A DNA stretch of 6,602 nucleotides from Acidimicrobiia bacterium (lineage in GTDB: Bacteria; Actinomycetota; Acidimicrobiia; IMCC26256; BP-133). Made by a program: the position numbers and the translations under genes. The stretch covers positions 1 through 6,602 of the forward strand of contig JAICYE010000127.1 of assembly GCA_025934385.1 (NCBI GenBank), in the 5' to 3' direction. This document shows positions 1 to 6,602 of this stretch, piece by piece (within the stretch, counting starts at the first letter, position 1; each line of letters begins with the position of its first letter). Below the pieces are notes generated by a model. It made no database searches. It was not told the origin of the DNA and saw nothing but the letters and a program-made list of their open reading frames with translations.

Positions 1-522
1 CCCATCCTGCGCTCGACCGGCATGCCCTGGGACCTGCGCAAGGCCCAGCCCTACCTGGCCTACGACCAGGTGGACTTCGACGTCATCTACACCGAGAACG
101 GCGACACGTTCGACCGCTACCGGATCCGGCTCCACGAGATCGCCGAGTCGCTCAGGATCGTGCGCCAGTGCGCCGAGAACATGCCCGCCGGCGACAACCG
201 GATCCAGGACCGCAAGGTCACGCCGCCGCCCCGGGCCCGCAACGACCAGTCGATTGAGGCCCACATCCACCACTTCAAGATCTTCACCGAGGGCTTCAAG
301 GTCCCGCCCGGGGAAACGTACGTCGCCGTCGAGAACCCCCGGGGGGAGCTCGGCTGCTACCTCGTGTCGGACGGGTCGGGTCGGCCCTACCGGATGCACA
401 TCCGGGGCGCCTCCTTCTACAACCTCCAGATGCTGTCGACGATGGTCCAGGGCGGGCTGGTGGCCGACGGAATCGCCATCATCTCCAGCATCGACCCGAT
501 CATGGGGGACGTGGACCGGTGA
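1..522 (+). CDS. nuoD: NADH-quinone oxidoreductase subunit D (NuoD), C-terminal part
   Basis: The reading frame is open from the first base and ends at TGA 520-522, so these are the last 173 residues of a protein of roughly 400 or more; the start lies upstream. NuoD (49 kDa subunit) sits on the cytoplasmic peripheral arm and, with NuoB and NuoH, forms the quinone-reduction site. Seen in the fragment: a WDLRK motif at residues 10-14, the ENGDTFDRY stretch, PRGELG at 113-118, YLVSDGSGRPYR just after it, and the SIDPIMGDVDR C-terminus. The last is the near-universal G(E/D)VDR ending of the family, so the 3' end is complete. The family is homologous to the NiFe-hydrogenase large subunit but has no active-site metal. 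The quinone-site His and Tyr residues lie N-terminal to this window and cannot be checked. The stop codon overlaps the GTG start of nuoE by 4 bases. The upstream ATG at 22 is internal, not a start. Confidence 0.97.
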   Translation, partial: PILRSTGMPWDLRKAQPYLAYDQVDFDVIYTENGDTFDRYRIRLHEIAESLRIVRQCAENMPAGDNRIQDRKVTPPPRARNDQSIEAHIHHFKIFTEGFKVPPGETYVAVENPRGELGCYLVSDGSGRPYRMHIRGASFYNLQMLSTMVQGGLVADGIAIISSIDPIMGDVDR

Positions 523-1019
523 TCCCCGGACCTGAGATTCCTGGAGCAGCGGAGATCCTGGCGCGCTACCCGGTGAAGCGCTCGGCGCTGATGCCGCTCC
601 TCCACGCGGTGCAGGAGCGCGACGGGTACGTGACCGAGGCGGGCATGGAGGAGGTGGCCGGACACATCGGCCTCACATCCGCCGAGGTGTTCGGCGTCTG
701 CTCGTTCTACTCCATGTTCAAGCGGACGCCGCAGGGGAAGCTGCTGGTGTCGGTGTGCACGTCGGTGTCGTGCATGGTCAACGGCGGCGAGGAGCTCTAC
801 GCCGCGCTGCGGGACCGCTACGCCGACGACCCCGAGGTCACCGTGGAAGAGGTCGAGTGCCTGGCCGCCGACGACGGCGCGCCGGTCATGCAGGTCAACT
901 ACGAATTCCACGACCGGATGACGCCGGAGTCGGCGACAAGGATCGTCGAGGACTACAAGGCCGGCCGGCTGACAGCCCGCAGCCTGTCCGGTACGAACCA
1001 GAGCGGCGGGAACGCGTGA
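519..1019 (+). CDS. nuoE: NADH-quinone oxidoreductase subunit E (NuoE), [2Fe-2S] N1a subunit with altered fourth ligand
   Basis: This is a 166-residue thioredoxin-like ferredoxin of the N module (24 kDa subunit, Nqo2 family). It binds NuoF on the cytoplasmic arm and normally carries the off-pathway [2Fe-2S] cluster N1a. The N-terminal helical part (about 12-70) has the RYP.KRSALMPLLHAVQ and VFGVCSFYSMF motifs; the thioredoxin-like domain follows from about 75. Expected ligands are C-x4-C and C-x3-C. C80, C85 and C114 are present, but the fourth position is D118 (ECLAADDGAP where relatives such as the mycobacterial protein, from memory, have ECNAACDYAP). The reading frame is intact and the surrounding sequence aligns without gaps, so this looks like a substitution. 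The only other cysteine is C61, outside the usual ligand set. The start is GTG 519, overlapping the nuoD stop as GTGA, with a weak purine run GGGGGA at 504-509. The length is normal for short NuoE proteins; it lacks the long mycobacterial C-terminal tail. The family call is certain; cluster occupancy is not. Confidence 0.96.
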   Translation: MIPGPEIPGAAEILARYPVKRSALMPLLHAVQERDGYVTEAGMEEVAGHIGLTSAEVFGVCSFYSMFKRTPQGKLLVSVCTSVSCMVNGGEELYAALRDRYADDPEVTVEEVECLAADDGAPVMQVNYEFHDRMTPESATRIVEDYKAGRLTARSLSGTNQSGGNA

Positions 1020-2317
1020 CCGCCACCGAGACCCGGATCGTCACCAAGCGGCTCCGCGAGCGGCCCGACGACTCCTGGACGCTGGCCGCCGTCAGGCAGA
1101 CCGGCGGCTACGACGCCCTCCGCAAGGCGCTCTCCATGGAGCCGGCGGCCATCGCCGAGGAGGTCAAGGCGTCGGGGCTGCGGGGCCGGGGTGGCGCCGG
1201 TTTCCCCACCGCCACCAAGTGGTCGTTCCTCCCCGCCGGCGTCGAACCCCGCTACCTGGTGGTGAACAGCGACGAGGCCGAGCCGTCGACGTTCAAGGAC
1301 CGGATGCTGATCGAGCGCGACCCCCACCAGCTGGTGGAGGGCATCGCCATCGCCAGCTTCGCCCTGAACGTCCACCACGCCTTCGTCTATGTCCGGGGCG
1401 AGTTCGCCCTCGGGGCCGAGCGGCTCTCGAGGGCGGTGGCCGAGGCCCGGGCCGAGGGGCTGATCGGCCCGGACATGTGCAGTTCCGGCTTCGGCCTCGA
1501 CATCACCATCCACCGCGGAGCGGGCGCCTACATCTGCGGCGAGGAGACGGCGCTGCTCAACAGCCTGGAGGGCGACCGGGGAATGCCCCGCATCCGGCCG
1601 CCGTTCCCGGCCATCGCCGGCCTCTACGCCAAGCCGACGGTGGTCAACAACGTCGAGACGATCTCCACGCTGCCGGGGATCATCACGATGGGCGGCGAGG
1701 CTTACGGCGCTCTCGGGGTCGAACGGTCGCGGGGGAGCCGGATCTTCTCGCTGTCGGGCAACGTCAACCGGCCGGGAAACTACGAACTGGAGCTCGGCCT
1801 CACGTTCCGCCAGCTCATCGACGACTTCGGCGGCGGCCTCAAGGGCCCGGGGCCGGTCAAGTTCTTCATTCCCGGGGGGGCCTCGTCGCAGTGGCTCACC
1901 GACGAGCATCTCGACGTCCCCCTCGACATGGACCTCGTCACCCAGAAGTACGGCGTCATGCTCGGCTCCGGAGCGGTGATGATCTACAACCAGGACGTCT
2001 GCCCGGTGCGGATCGCCCTGCGGCTGGCCAAGTTCTTCGCCCACGAGAGCTGCGGCAAGTGCACCCCCTGCCGGGAGGGCACGGGCTGGATCCAGAAGGT
2101 CCTCTACCGGATCGAGCACGGCGAGGGCCGCGACACCGACCTCGACCTGCTGCTCGATGTCGGCGACAACATCTCGCCCGGGCTGAACGCCCCCTTCACT
2201 CAGACGACGATCTGCCCGCTCGGCCCGTCGGCCGTCTCCGCCGTGGTGAGCCTCAACAAGTTCTTCCGCGACGAGGTCCTGGCCCACGTGAAGGAGGGGC
2301 GATGCCAGGCCGCGTGA
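1016..2317 (+). CDS. nuoF: NADH-quinone oxidoreductase subunit F (NuoF), NADH/FMN/[4Fe-4S] N3 subunit
   Basis: This 433-residue subunit (51 kDa, Nqo1 family) binds NADH and FMN, takes the hydride and passes electrons one at a time to cluster N3. Visible in order: the glycine-rich nucleotide loop GLRGRGGAGFPTATKW (54-69); the FMN/NADH-site motif NSDEAEPSTFKDR (84-96), which has Ser where many family members have Gly in EPGT; GAGAYICGEETALL (168-181); a SLBB-like segment (about 240-330); and the C-terminal helical domain with SCGKCTPCREGT. The N3 ligands C346, C349, C352 and C400 (in TTICPLG) are all present, so the protein looks fully competent. The length is typical of the family. GTG 1016 was chosen because it overlaps the nuoE stop as GTGA and gives the expected N-terminus; the frame stays open upstream inside nuoE, but that extension is arginine-rich shadow sequence. 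A weak GCGGGA lies just upstream. The 3' end overlaps nuoG by 16 bases. Soluble arm, cytoplasmic. Confidence 0.98.
   Translation: MTATETRIVTKRLRERPDDSWTLAAVRQTGGYDALRKALSMEPAAIAEEVKASGLRGRGGAGFPTATKWSFLPAGVEPRYLVVNSDEAEPSTFKDRMLIERDPHQLVEGIAIASFALNVHHAFVYVRGEFALGAERLSRAVAEARAEGLIGPDMCSSGFGLDITIHRGAGAYICGEETALLNSLEGDRGMPRIRPPFPAIAGLYAKPTVVNNVETISTLPGIITMGGEAYGALGVERSRGSRIFSLSGNVNRPGNYELELGLTFRQLIDDFGGGLKGPGPVKFFIPGGASSQWLTDEHLDVPLDMDLVTQKYGVMLGSGAVMIYNQDVCPVRIALRLAKFFAHESCGKCTPCREGTGWIQKVLYRIEHGEGRDTDLDLLLDVGDNISPGLNAPFTQTTICPLGPSAVSAVVSLNKFFRDEVLAHVKEGRCQAA
2291..2297 (+). promoter_or_regulatory. Ribosome binding site of nuoG
   Basis: AAGGAGG lies within the last codons of nuoF and continues as GGGG to 2299. 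It stands 4 bases before ATG 2302 and 16 bases before the alternative in-frame GTG 2314. The position favours ATG 2302, although the spacing is short. Confidence 0.7.
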
Positions 2318-4938
2318 CGGTGACGATCGATGGCGTCGAGATGGAGGCCGAGGGCGGCGACCTCGTCATCAAGGTCGCCCAGGACCACGGCATCTACATC
2401 CCGCGCTTCTGCTGGCACGAGCGGATGAAGCCGGTCGGGATGTGCCGCATGTGCCTGGTCGAGATCGAGGGTCAGCGGGGGCTGCCGCCGGCCTGCACCG
2501 CCACCGTCACCGACGGGATGGTGGTCCACACCCAGACGCCGGGGGTGAAGAAGGCCCAGGAGGGCGTGCTCGAGTTCCTGCTGATCAACCACCCGCTCGA
2601 CTGCCCGGTCTGCGACCGGGGCGGCGAGTGCCCGCTGCAGGACCTGACCTTCGGCTTCGGGCCGGGGGAGAGCCGCTTCGTGGAGGAGAAGCGGCACTTC
2701 GCCAAGCCGCTTCCGATCTCCGACCTCGTGCTGCTCGACCGGGAGCGCTGCATCCTCTGTGCCCGCTGCACCCGCTTCGCCGACGAGGTGGCCGGCGACC
2801 CGCTGATCCAGTTCGTCGAGCGGGGGGCCGAGATGCAGGTCCTGACGTTCCCCACCGAGCCGTTCACGTCGTACTTCTCGGGGAACACGGTGCAGATCTG
2901 CCCCGTGGGAGCGCTGCTGGCCTCGCCCTACCGGTTCCGGGCCCGGCCCTGGGACCTGTCGTCGGTGGAGTCGTCGTGCCAGCTCTGCGCCGTCGGCTGC
3001 CGGGTGGCGCTGCAGTCCTCCGCCGACCGGCTGGTCCGTTCCCTCGGCGTCGACTCCGAGCCGGTCAACCACGGCTGGCTGTGCGACAAGGGTAGGTTCG
3101 CCTTCGACTTCATCCACCACCCGGACCGCATCACGGAACCGCAGGTCCAGGGAGTCGACGGGCTGCGCGCCGAAGCCACCTGGCCCGAGGCGCTCGACGC
3201 CGCCGCCGCCGGCCTGGCCGGGGCGCTCGACCGGGGCGGCCCGTCGGCGGTGGCGCTGATCGGCGGCGCCCGGGGCACCAACGAGGACGCCTACGCCTGG
3301 GCCCGCTTCGCCAAGGGAGTGCTCAAGACCGACAACGTCGACTGCCAGGTCGGCGACGGGCTGCCGGCCGACGTGGTGAACGGCCTGCCCCGGGCCCGGC
3401 TGGCGGACTGCGACACCGCCCGGGCGATCGTGCTCCTCGGGCCGGACCTGAAGGAGGAGCTGCCGGTCGCCTACCTGCGGGTCAAGCGGGCTGCCGTCGA
3501 CCTCAAGGTGCCGCTGATCGAGGTCTCGCCGGTACCGACCGGGCTCACCCGCTACGCCCGGTCGGCGGCCGACGTGCCGGCGGCGTTGGCCCTCATCCCG
3601 TCCAGCTCCGGCGAAGGTTCCGGCGGCGGCGGTGGCGAGGCCGACCAGCGCCCGGTGGTCGTCGTGCTCGGGCGGCCCTCGCCCGCCGAGCCGGCCGACA
3701 CCACCGTGGCGGCGGCGGCGGCGCTGCAGGCCGTGCCCGGCGTCCGCTTCCTCTCCGCCCTGCGGCGGGGCAACGTCCACGGCGGGCTCGACCTCGGCCT
3801 GGCACCGGGCTTCCTCCCCGGACGGGTCACGCTCGACGCCGGCCGGGAATGGTTCTCCTCGGCCTGGGGCGGGGCCCCCGCCGGGCACGGCCTCGACACG
3901 GCCGGCATCCTGGCCGCCGCCGCCGACGGGCGCCTCAGTGCGCTGATCCTCCTCGGCGCCGACCCGCTGGCCGACTTCCCCGACCGCGACCTCGCCCGCC
4001 GGGCGCTGGCCGCGGTGCCGTTCGTGGTGGCGGTCGACGCTTTCCCGACGGCCAGCACCGGCGCCGCCCACGTGTTCCTGCCGGTGGCCCTGGCCGGCGA
4101 GAAGCGGGGGACGACGACGAACTTCGAGGGCCGGCTCCTCCGCCTGGCCCGCAAGGTGACACCCCCTGGCACGGCCATGGAGGACTGGCGCGTGGCCGTG
4201 GAGCTGGCGCTGCGCCTCGGGACGGACTTCGACCTCGAGGCCGTCGACGAGGTCACCGACGAGATCGCCCGGCTGGCGCCGGCGCATCAGGGTGCCGACG
4301 CCGCCCTGCTGCGGAGCGCGGTCGACGGCGCCGTGATCCCGCTGGGCGAGTCGGAGGAGCCCGTGCTCGGCGGCCCGGCCCACGCGATCAGCCCGGCCGC
4401 CGACAGCGATCCGGGCGTCGTCGGCGGGCCGATCGAGAGCCTGGTCGTCATGCGGGGCTCCTCGTCGGCCTACGGCACGGCGCCGGCGGCGGCCAGCACG
4501 GTCACGCTGACGCCGCCGTCCCGGTCCGGGGCCCACCCCGGCCAGGGCCTCTCGCCGCCGCCCGTCCACCGGTGGGACGACGGCGGGTCCGGTCCGTCGG
4601 CCGGGCCGGCCGGCGCCGGTCTGCTCACCGCCGGCGGGTTCCGGCTGTGGGCGACCCGCAAGCTCTACGACCCCGGTGTGGTCGTCACCCATTCGGCCGC
4701 GGTGGCGGGACTGGCCGTCGCCCCGGTCGTCCGGCTCCATCCCGACGAACTGGCCCGGCTGGGTATCGGCGCCGACGCCTCGGTCCGGGTCACGTCGCCC
4801 CGCGGTTCGGTGACGCTGCCGGTCGTCGCCGACGGCGCCGTGCCGGCCGGGGTGGCGTGGATCCCGTCCAGTGCGGCGGCCGATCTCATCGACGCCGCGG
4901 CGGTGACCGCGGTGAACGTGGAGGCCGCCGGTGGGTGA
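2302..4938 (+). CDS. nuoG: NADH-quinone oxidoreductase subunit G (NuoG), multi-cluster iron-sulfur subunit with N7
   Basis: This 878-residue protein (75 kDa, Nqo3 family) is the main electron wire between NuoF and NuoI in the cytoplasmic arm. The N-terminal ferredoxin domain holds [2Fe-2S] N1b (C37, C48, C51, C65). The His-Cys motif NHPLDCPVCDRGGEC supplies N5 (H97, C101, C104, C110). RCILCARC plus ICPVG supplies N4 (C150, C153, C156, C200). A molybdopterin-oxidoreductase Fe4S4 domain follows, with a complete C-x2-C-x3-C-x27-C set (C226, C229, C233, C261) for the optional N7 cluster. The rest is a degenerate molybdopterin-enzyme fold: LILLGADPLADFP (548-560), EKRGTTTNFEGR (600-611) and a C-terminal dinucleotide-binding-like domain from about 780. 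No molybdenum catalysis is expected in this family. Two low-complexity linkers are seen: Ser/Gly-rich at about 434-446 and Pro/Gly-rich at about 735-779. ATG 2302 is chosen because a strong Shine-Dalgarno precedes it; GTG 2314, which overlaps the nuoF stop as GTGA, is the alternative. The frame is open upstream to 1219, but that part is a shadow of nuoF. The 3' end overlaps nuoH by 8 bases. Confidence 0.97.
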   Translation: MPGRVTVTIDGVEMEAEGGDLVIKVAQDHGIYIPRFCWHERMKPVGMCRMCLVEIEGQRGLPPACTATVTDGMVVHTQTPGVKKAQEGVLEFLLINHPLDCPVCDRGGECPLQDLTFGFGPGESRFVEEKRHFAKPLPISDLVLLDRERCILCARCTRFADEVAGDPLIQFVERGAEMQVLTFPTEPFTSYFSGNTVQICPVGALLASPYRFRARPWDLSSVESSCQLCAVGCRVALQSSADRLVRSLGVDSEPVNHGWLCDKGRFAFDFIHHPDRITEPQVQGVDGLRAEATWPEALDAAAAGLAGALDRGGPSAVALIGGARGTNEDAYAWARFAKGVLKTDNVDCQVGDGLPADVVNGLPRARLADCDTARAIVLLGPDLKEELPVAYLRVKRAAVDLKVPLIEVSPVPTGLTRYARSAADVPAALALIPSSSGEGSGGGGGEADQRPVVVVLGRPSPAEPADTTVAAAAALQAVPGVRFLSALRRGNVHGGLDLGLAPGFLPGRVTLDAGREWFSSAWGGAPAGHGLDTAGILAAAADGRLSALILLGADPLADFPDRDLARRALAAVPFVVAVDAFPTASTGAAHVFLPVALAGEKRGTTTNFEGRLLRLARKVTPPGTAMEDWRVAVELALRLGTDFDLEAVDEVTDEIARLAPAHQGADAALLRSAVDGAVIPLGESEEPVLGGPAHAISPAADSDPGVVGGPIESLVVMRGSSSAYGTAPAAASTVTLTPPSRSGAHPGQGLSPPPVHRWDDGGSGPSAGPAGAGLLTAGGFRLWATRKLYDPGVVVTHSAAVAGLAVAPVVRLHPDELARLGIGADASVRVTSPRGSVTLPVVADGAVPAGVAWIPSSAAADLIDAAAVTAVNVEAAGG
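4920..4924 (+). promoter_or_regulatory. Ribosome binding site of nuoH
   Basis: GGAGG is embedded in the last codons of nuoG, 6 bases before GTG 4931. The spacing is ideal and supports this start. The later GTG at 4935 is in another frame. Confidence 0.75.
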
Positions 4939-6151
4939 TCCTCTCTTCAGCAATGGCGTCGACCTCACGGTGGTATTGATCGTCATCGGCAAGACGCTGT
5001 TCGTCTTTGCCCTCCTGCTGGTGACCGTGCTGATCACCATCTGGCTGGAGCGCAAGGTCGTGGCCGATATGCAGAACCGCATCGGCCCCAACCGGGCCGG
5101 GCCGTTCGGGATCCTCCAATCACTGGCCGACGGCATCAAGCTGTTCTTCAAGGAGCAGTCGATCCCCGACTCCGCCGACCGGCCCGTCTTCCGCCTGGCG
5201 CCCTACATGTCGGTGCTGCCGGCCTTCCTGGCGTTCTCGGTCGTGCCGCTGTCGGGTTCGTTCTCCATCGCCGGGCACAACACGATCCTGCAGTTGGCCG
5301 ACCCGCAGATCGGCGTGTTGTTCGTGCTGGCCATGTCGGGCATCGGCGTCTACGGCGTCCTGCTGGCCGGCTGGTCGTCGGGGTCGAAGTACCCGCTGCT
5401 CGGCTCGGTACGGGCCTCGGCCCAGATGGTCAGCTACGAGGCGGTGCTGGGCCTCGGGATCATCGGCGCCGTCCTCCAGGCCGGAACGTTGTCGACCCGT
5501 CAGATCGTCACCCTGCAGGGCTATCCGGGCTCCAACCCGCTCGACTGGTTCTTCCTGCCGGCCTTCGTCTCCTTCGGCCTGTTCTGCGTGGCGGCGGTGG
5601 CCGAAACCAACCGGGCGCCGTTCGACCTCGTCGAGGCGGAGCAGGAGCTCGTCGGGGGGTTCCATACCGAGTACACCGGCATCCGCTTCGCCATCTTCTT
5701 CCTGGCCGAGTACATGAACATGGCCACCCAGTCGGCCATCGCCGTGACGCTGTTCCTCGGCGGGCCGGCCGGACCCGTCCCCCCCGGCGTGCCGAAGGTG
5801 ATCGGCGGCCTGTTCTGGTTCCTGTTCAAGATCACGCTGTTCCTGCTGGGCTACATCTGGCTGCGGGCAGCGCTGCCCCGCCTGCGCTACGACCAGCTGA
5901 TGGACCTGGCCTGGAAGGCGGGGATCCCCCTCGGCCTGCTGTGGCTGGCGGTGTCGGCTACCTATCGCATCGCCCAGGACAAGAACTGGCCGGTCTGGGT
6001 CTACCTCGCCGCTCCGTTGGGCGCCTTCGCCGTTTACGGCGTCCTGTACTTCTCGATGCCGAACCGGCCGGGGGCCGGCGGGCCGGGCGTCGAGGTCTTC
6101 CCCGACCGGTCGGGACGCACTTCGGCAGTCGAGGAGGTGGCCGGTGAGTAG
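4931..6151 (+). CDS. nuoH: NADH-quinone oxidoreductase subunit H (NuoH), membrane quinone-site subunit
   Basis: This 406-residue integral membrane protein (ND1, Nqo8 family) joins the peripheral arm to the membrane arm and forms the entrance and floor of the quinone cavity. It is expected to have about eight transmembrane helices. Clear hydrophobic segments include about 12-37, and others around 93-112, 125-150, 165-185, 205-224, 250-275, 290-310, 335-355 and 365-385 (boundaries by eye). Family motifs are strong: WLERKV at 38-43 followed by the amphipathic [11 protein letters not shown] loop; [19 protein letters not shown] with E170; and the cytoplasmic loop [20 protein letters not shown] (224-243), whose acidic residues line the quinone tunnel and the E-channel. 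The C-terminal [14 protein letters not shown] motif is also present, followed by a short hydrophilic tail. The start is GTG 4931 behind GGAGG, overlapping nuoG by 8 bases. It ends at TAG 6149-6151, inside nuoI. Length and motifs are normal. Confidence 0.98.
   Translation: MGDPLFSNGVDLTVVLIVIGKTLFVFALLLVTVLITIWLERKVVADMQNRIGPNRAGPFGILQSLADGIKLFFKEQSIPDSADRPVFRLAPYMSVLPAFLAFSVVPLSGSFSIAGHNTILQLADPQIGVLFVLAMSGIGVYGVLLAGWSSGSKYPLLGSVRASAQMVSYEAVLGLGIIGAVLQAGTLSTRQIVTLQGYPGSNPLDWFFLPAFVSFGLFCVAAVAETNRAPFDLVEAEQELVGGFHTEYTGIRFAIFFLAEYMNMATQSAIAVTLFLGGPAGPVPPGVPKVIGGLFWFLFKITLFLLGYIWLRAALPRLRYDQLMDLAWKAGIPLGLLWLAVSATYRIAQDKNWPVWVYLAAPLGAFAVYGVLYFSMPNRPGAGGPGVEVFPDRSGRTSAVEEVAGE
6132..6139 (+). promoter_or_regulatory. 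Ribosome binding site of nuoI
   Basis: AGGAGGTG is a full-length match to the anti-Shine-Dalgarno sequence. It lies inside the 3' end of nuoH, with its GGAGG core ending 6 bases before GTG 6144. This is the strongest ribosome binding site in the window and fixes the nuoI start. Confidence 0.8.
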
Positions 6152-6602
6152 GTGGGGCGGCTTTGCCGTCACGCTGCGCCAGGCGCTGTTCGGGCCCCGG
6201 GTCACCACCGAGTATCCGGAGGCCAAGCGGCCGAAGCCGACCCGCTTCCACGGCCGGCACATCCTCAACCGCTACGAGGACGGGATGGAGAAGTGCATCG
6301 GCTGCGAACTGTGCGCCGGTGTCTGCCCCGCCCAGTGCATCTACGTCCGGGGCGCCGACAACCCGCCCGACGCGCCGGTGTCGCCGGGCGAGCGCTACGG
6401 GTTCGTCTACGAGATCAACTATCTGCGCTGCATCCACTGCGACCTGTGCGTCGAAGCCTGCCCCACGGAGGCGATCACCGAGTCCAAGCTCTTCGAGTTC
6501 TCCTTCACCAACCGCTCCGACGCCATCTACACCAAGAACGAGCTGGTGGTGAACGACGACGGCACGCCGAAGAAGCTCCCGTGGGAGGACTGGCGCGAGG
6601 GC
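6144..6602 (+). CDS. nuoI: NADH-quinone oxidoreductase subunit I (NuoI), N-terminal part
   Basis: The first 153 codons are present; the frame is still open at the window edge, so the C-terminus is missing. NuoI (TYKY, Nqo9 family) is an 8Fe ferredoxin lying on NuoH and carrying clusters N6a and N6b between NuoG and NuoB. An N-terminal amphipathic segment (about 5-18) is followed by the conserved EYPEAKRP and [10 protein letters not shown] motifs. Two ferredoxin motifs come next: C51, C54, C57, C61-P and C96, C99, C102, C106-P. Each triplet plus the fourth cysteine of the other motif completes one [4Fe-4S] cluster, and all eight ligands are present. Between them is [17 protein letters not shown], typical of this family. 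An extra non-ligand cysteine, C65, follows CPAQ. The start is GTG 6144, overlapping the nuoH stop by 8 bases, with an excellent Shine-Dalgarno. No ATG in the frame precedes M48, which lies too far inside the conserved domain to be the start. Confidence 0.97.
   Translation, partial: MSRWGGFAVTLRQALFGPRVTTEYPEAKRPKPTRFHGRHILNRYEDGMEKCIGCELCAGVCPAQCIYVRGADNPPDAPVSPGERYGFVYEINYLRCIHCDLCVEACPTEAITESKLFEFSFTNRSDAIYTKNELVVNDDGTPKKLPWEDWREG

Noticed and set aside
755..1015. In-frame upstream extension of nuoF into nuoE
   Set aside because: Arg-rich shadow sequence. The conserved NuoF N-terminus follows GTG 1016, which overlaps the nuoE stop as expected for this operon.
519..1019. NuoE as a pseudogene because of the missing ligand
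   Set aside because: The frame is intact and of normal length, with the other family motifs conserved and tight coupling to nuoD and nuoF. A single ligand replacement does not indicate gene decay.
953..2287. 444-codon open frame on the - strand opposite nuoF
   Set aside because: Same antisense composition effect; no family motif, and the + strand encodes an unmistakable NuoF.
1219..2301. In-frame upstream extension of nuoG across nuoF
   Set aside because: The translation here is Arg/Pro/Gly-rich shadow sequence. Family motifs begin only after 2302, where a Shine-Dalgarno sits.
3849..4979. 376-codon + strand open frame overlapping nuoG and the start of nuoH
   Set aside because: Arg/Gly/Pro-rich out-of-frame product with no domain; the proper NuoG frame is uninterrupted through this region.
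2200..5151. Very long open frame on the - strand (983 codons) opposite nuoG and its flanks
   Set aside because: It mirrors a GC-rich coding sequence whose third positions are nearly always G or C, which removes stops from the antisense frame. The translation is Arg/Gly/Asp/His-rich low-complexity sequence without any recognisable domain, while the + strand carries a complete NuoG.
5120..6268. 382-codon - strand open frame opposite nuoH
   Set aside because: Charged, Gln/Arg-rich antisense product of a membrane protein gene; no recognisable motif.
1..6602. Search for a novel system, mobile element, CRISPR array, tRNA/rRNA, promoter or terminator
   Set aside because: Coding sequence of one conserved operon fills the whole window without gaps. 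I saw no repeat arrays, inverted-repeat ends, RNA gene signatures or hairpin/T-run terminators.

Overview
The window is a continuous stretch of a bacterial respiratory complex I (NDH-1, NADH:quinone oxidoreductase) operon. All genes are on the + strand, in the canonical order nuoD(3' end)-nuoE-nuoF-nuoG-nuoH-nuoI(5' part). There is no intergenic DNA: each of the five junctions is an overlap of 4 to 16 bases. The very high GC content, the GC-rich third codon positions, the frequent GTG starts and the protein motifs suggest a high-GC actinobacterium. My impression is a deep lineage near Acidimicrobiia rather than Mycobacterium or Streptomyces, but that comes from motif resemblance alone and is not firm.

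Layout: 1-522 is the last 173 codons of NuoD, the 49 kDa quinone-site subunit. 519-1019 is NuoE and 1016-2317 is NuoF; together they form most of the NADH dehydrogenase (N) module with FMN and clusters N3 and N1a. 2302-4938 is NuoG, a large iron-sulfur subunit with complete ligand sets for N1b, N5, N4 and the optional N7 cluster, followed by a degenerate molybdopterin-oxidoreductase domain. 4931-6151 is NuoH, the membrane subunit at the quinone pocket. 6144-6602 is the start of NuoI, which carries clusters N6a and N6b; it is cut by the window edge.

Electrons from NADH enter at FMN in NuoF and pass through the NuoF and NuoG clusters (N3, N1b, N4, N5) to N6a/N6b in NuoI, and then to N2 in NuoB (outside the window). 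Quinone is reduced between NuoD, NuoB and NuoH, which drives the proton-pumping subunits (NuoA/J/K/L/M/N, none in the window). Upstream nuoABC and downstream nuoJKLMN are expected by convention but are not visible.

This is a housekeeping region, and I see no new system, mobile element, RNA gene, CRISPR array, promoter or terminator in it. The one detail that clearly deserves a second look is in NuoE: the fourth cysteine ligand expected for the [2Fe-2S] cluster N1a reads as aspartate (D118, codon GAC at 870-872), while the other three ligands are intact.
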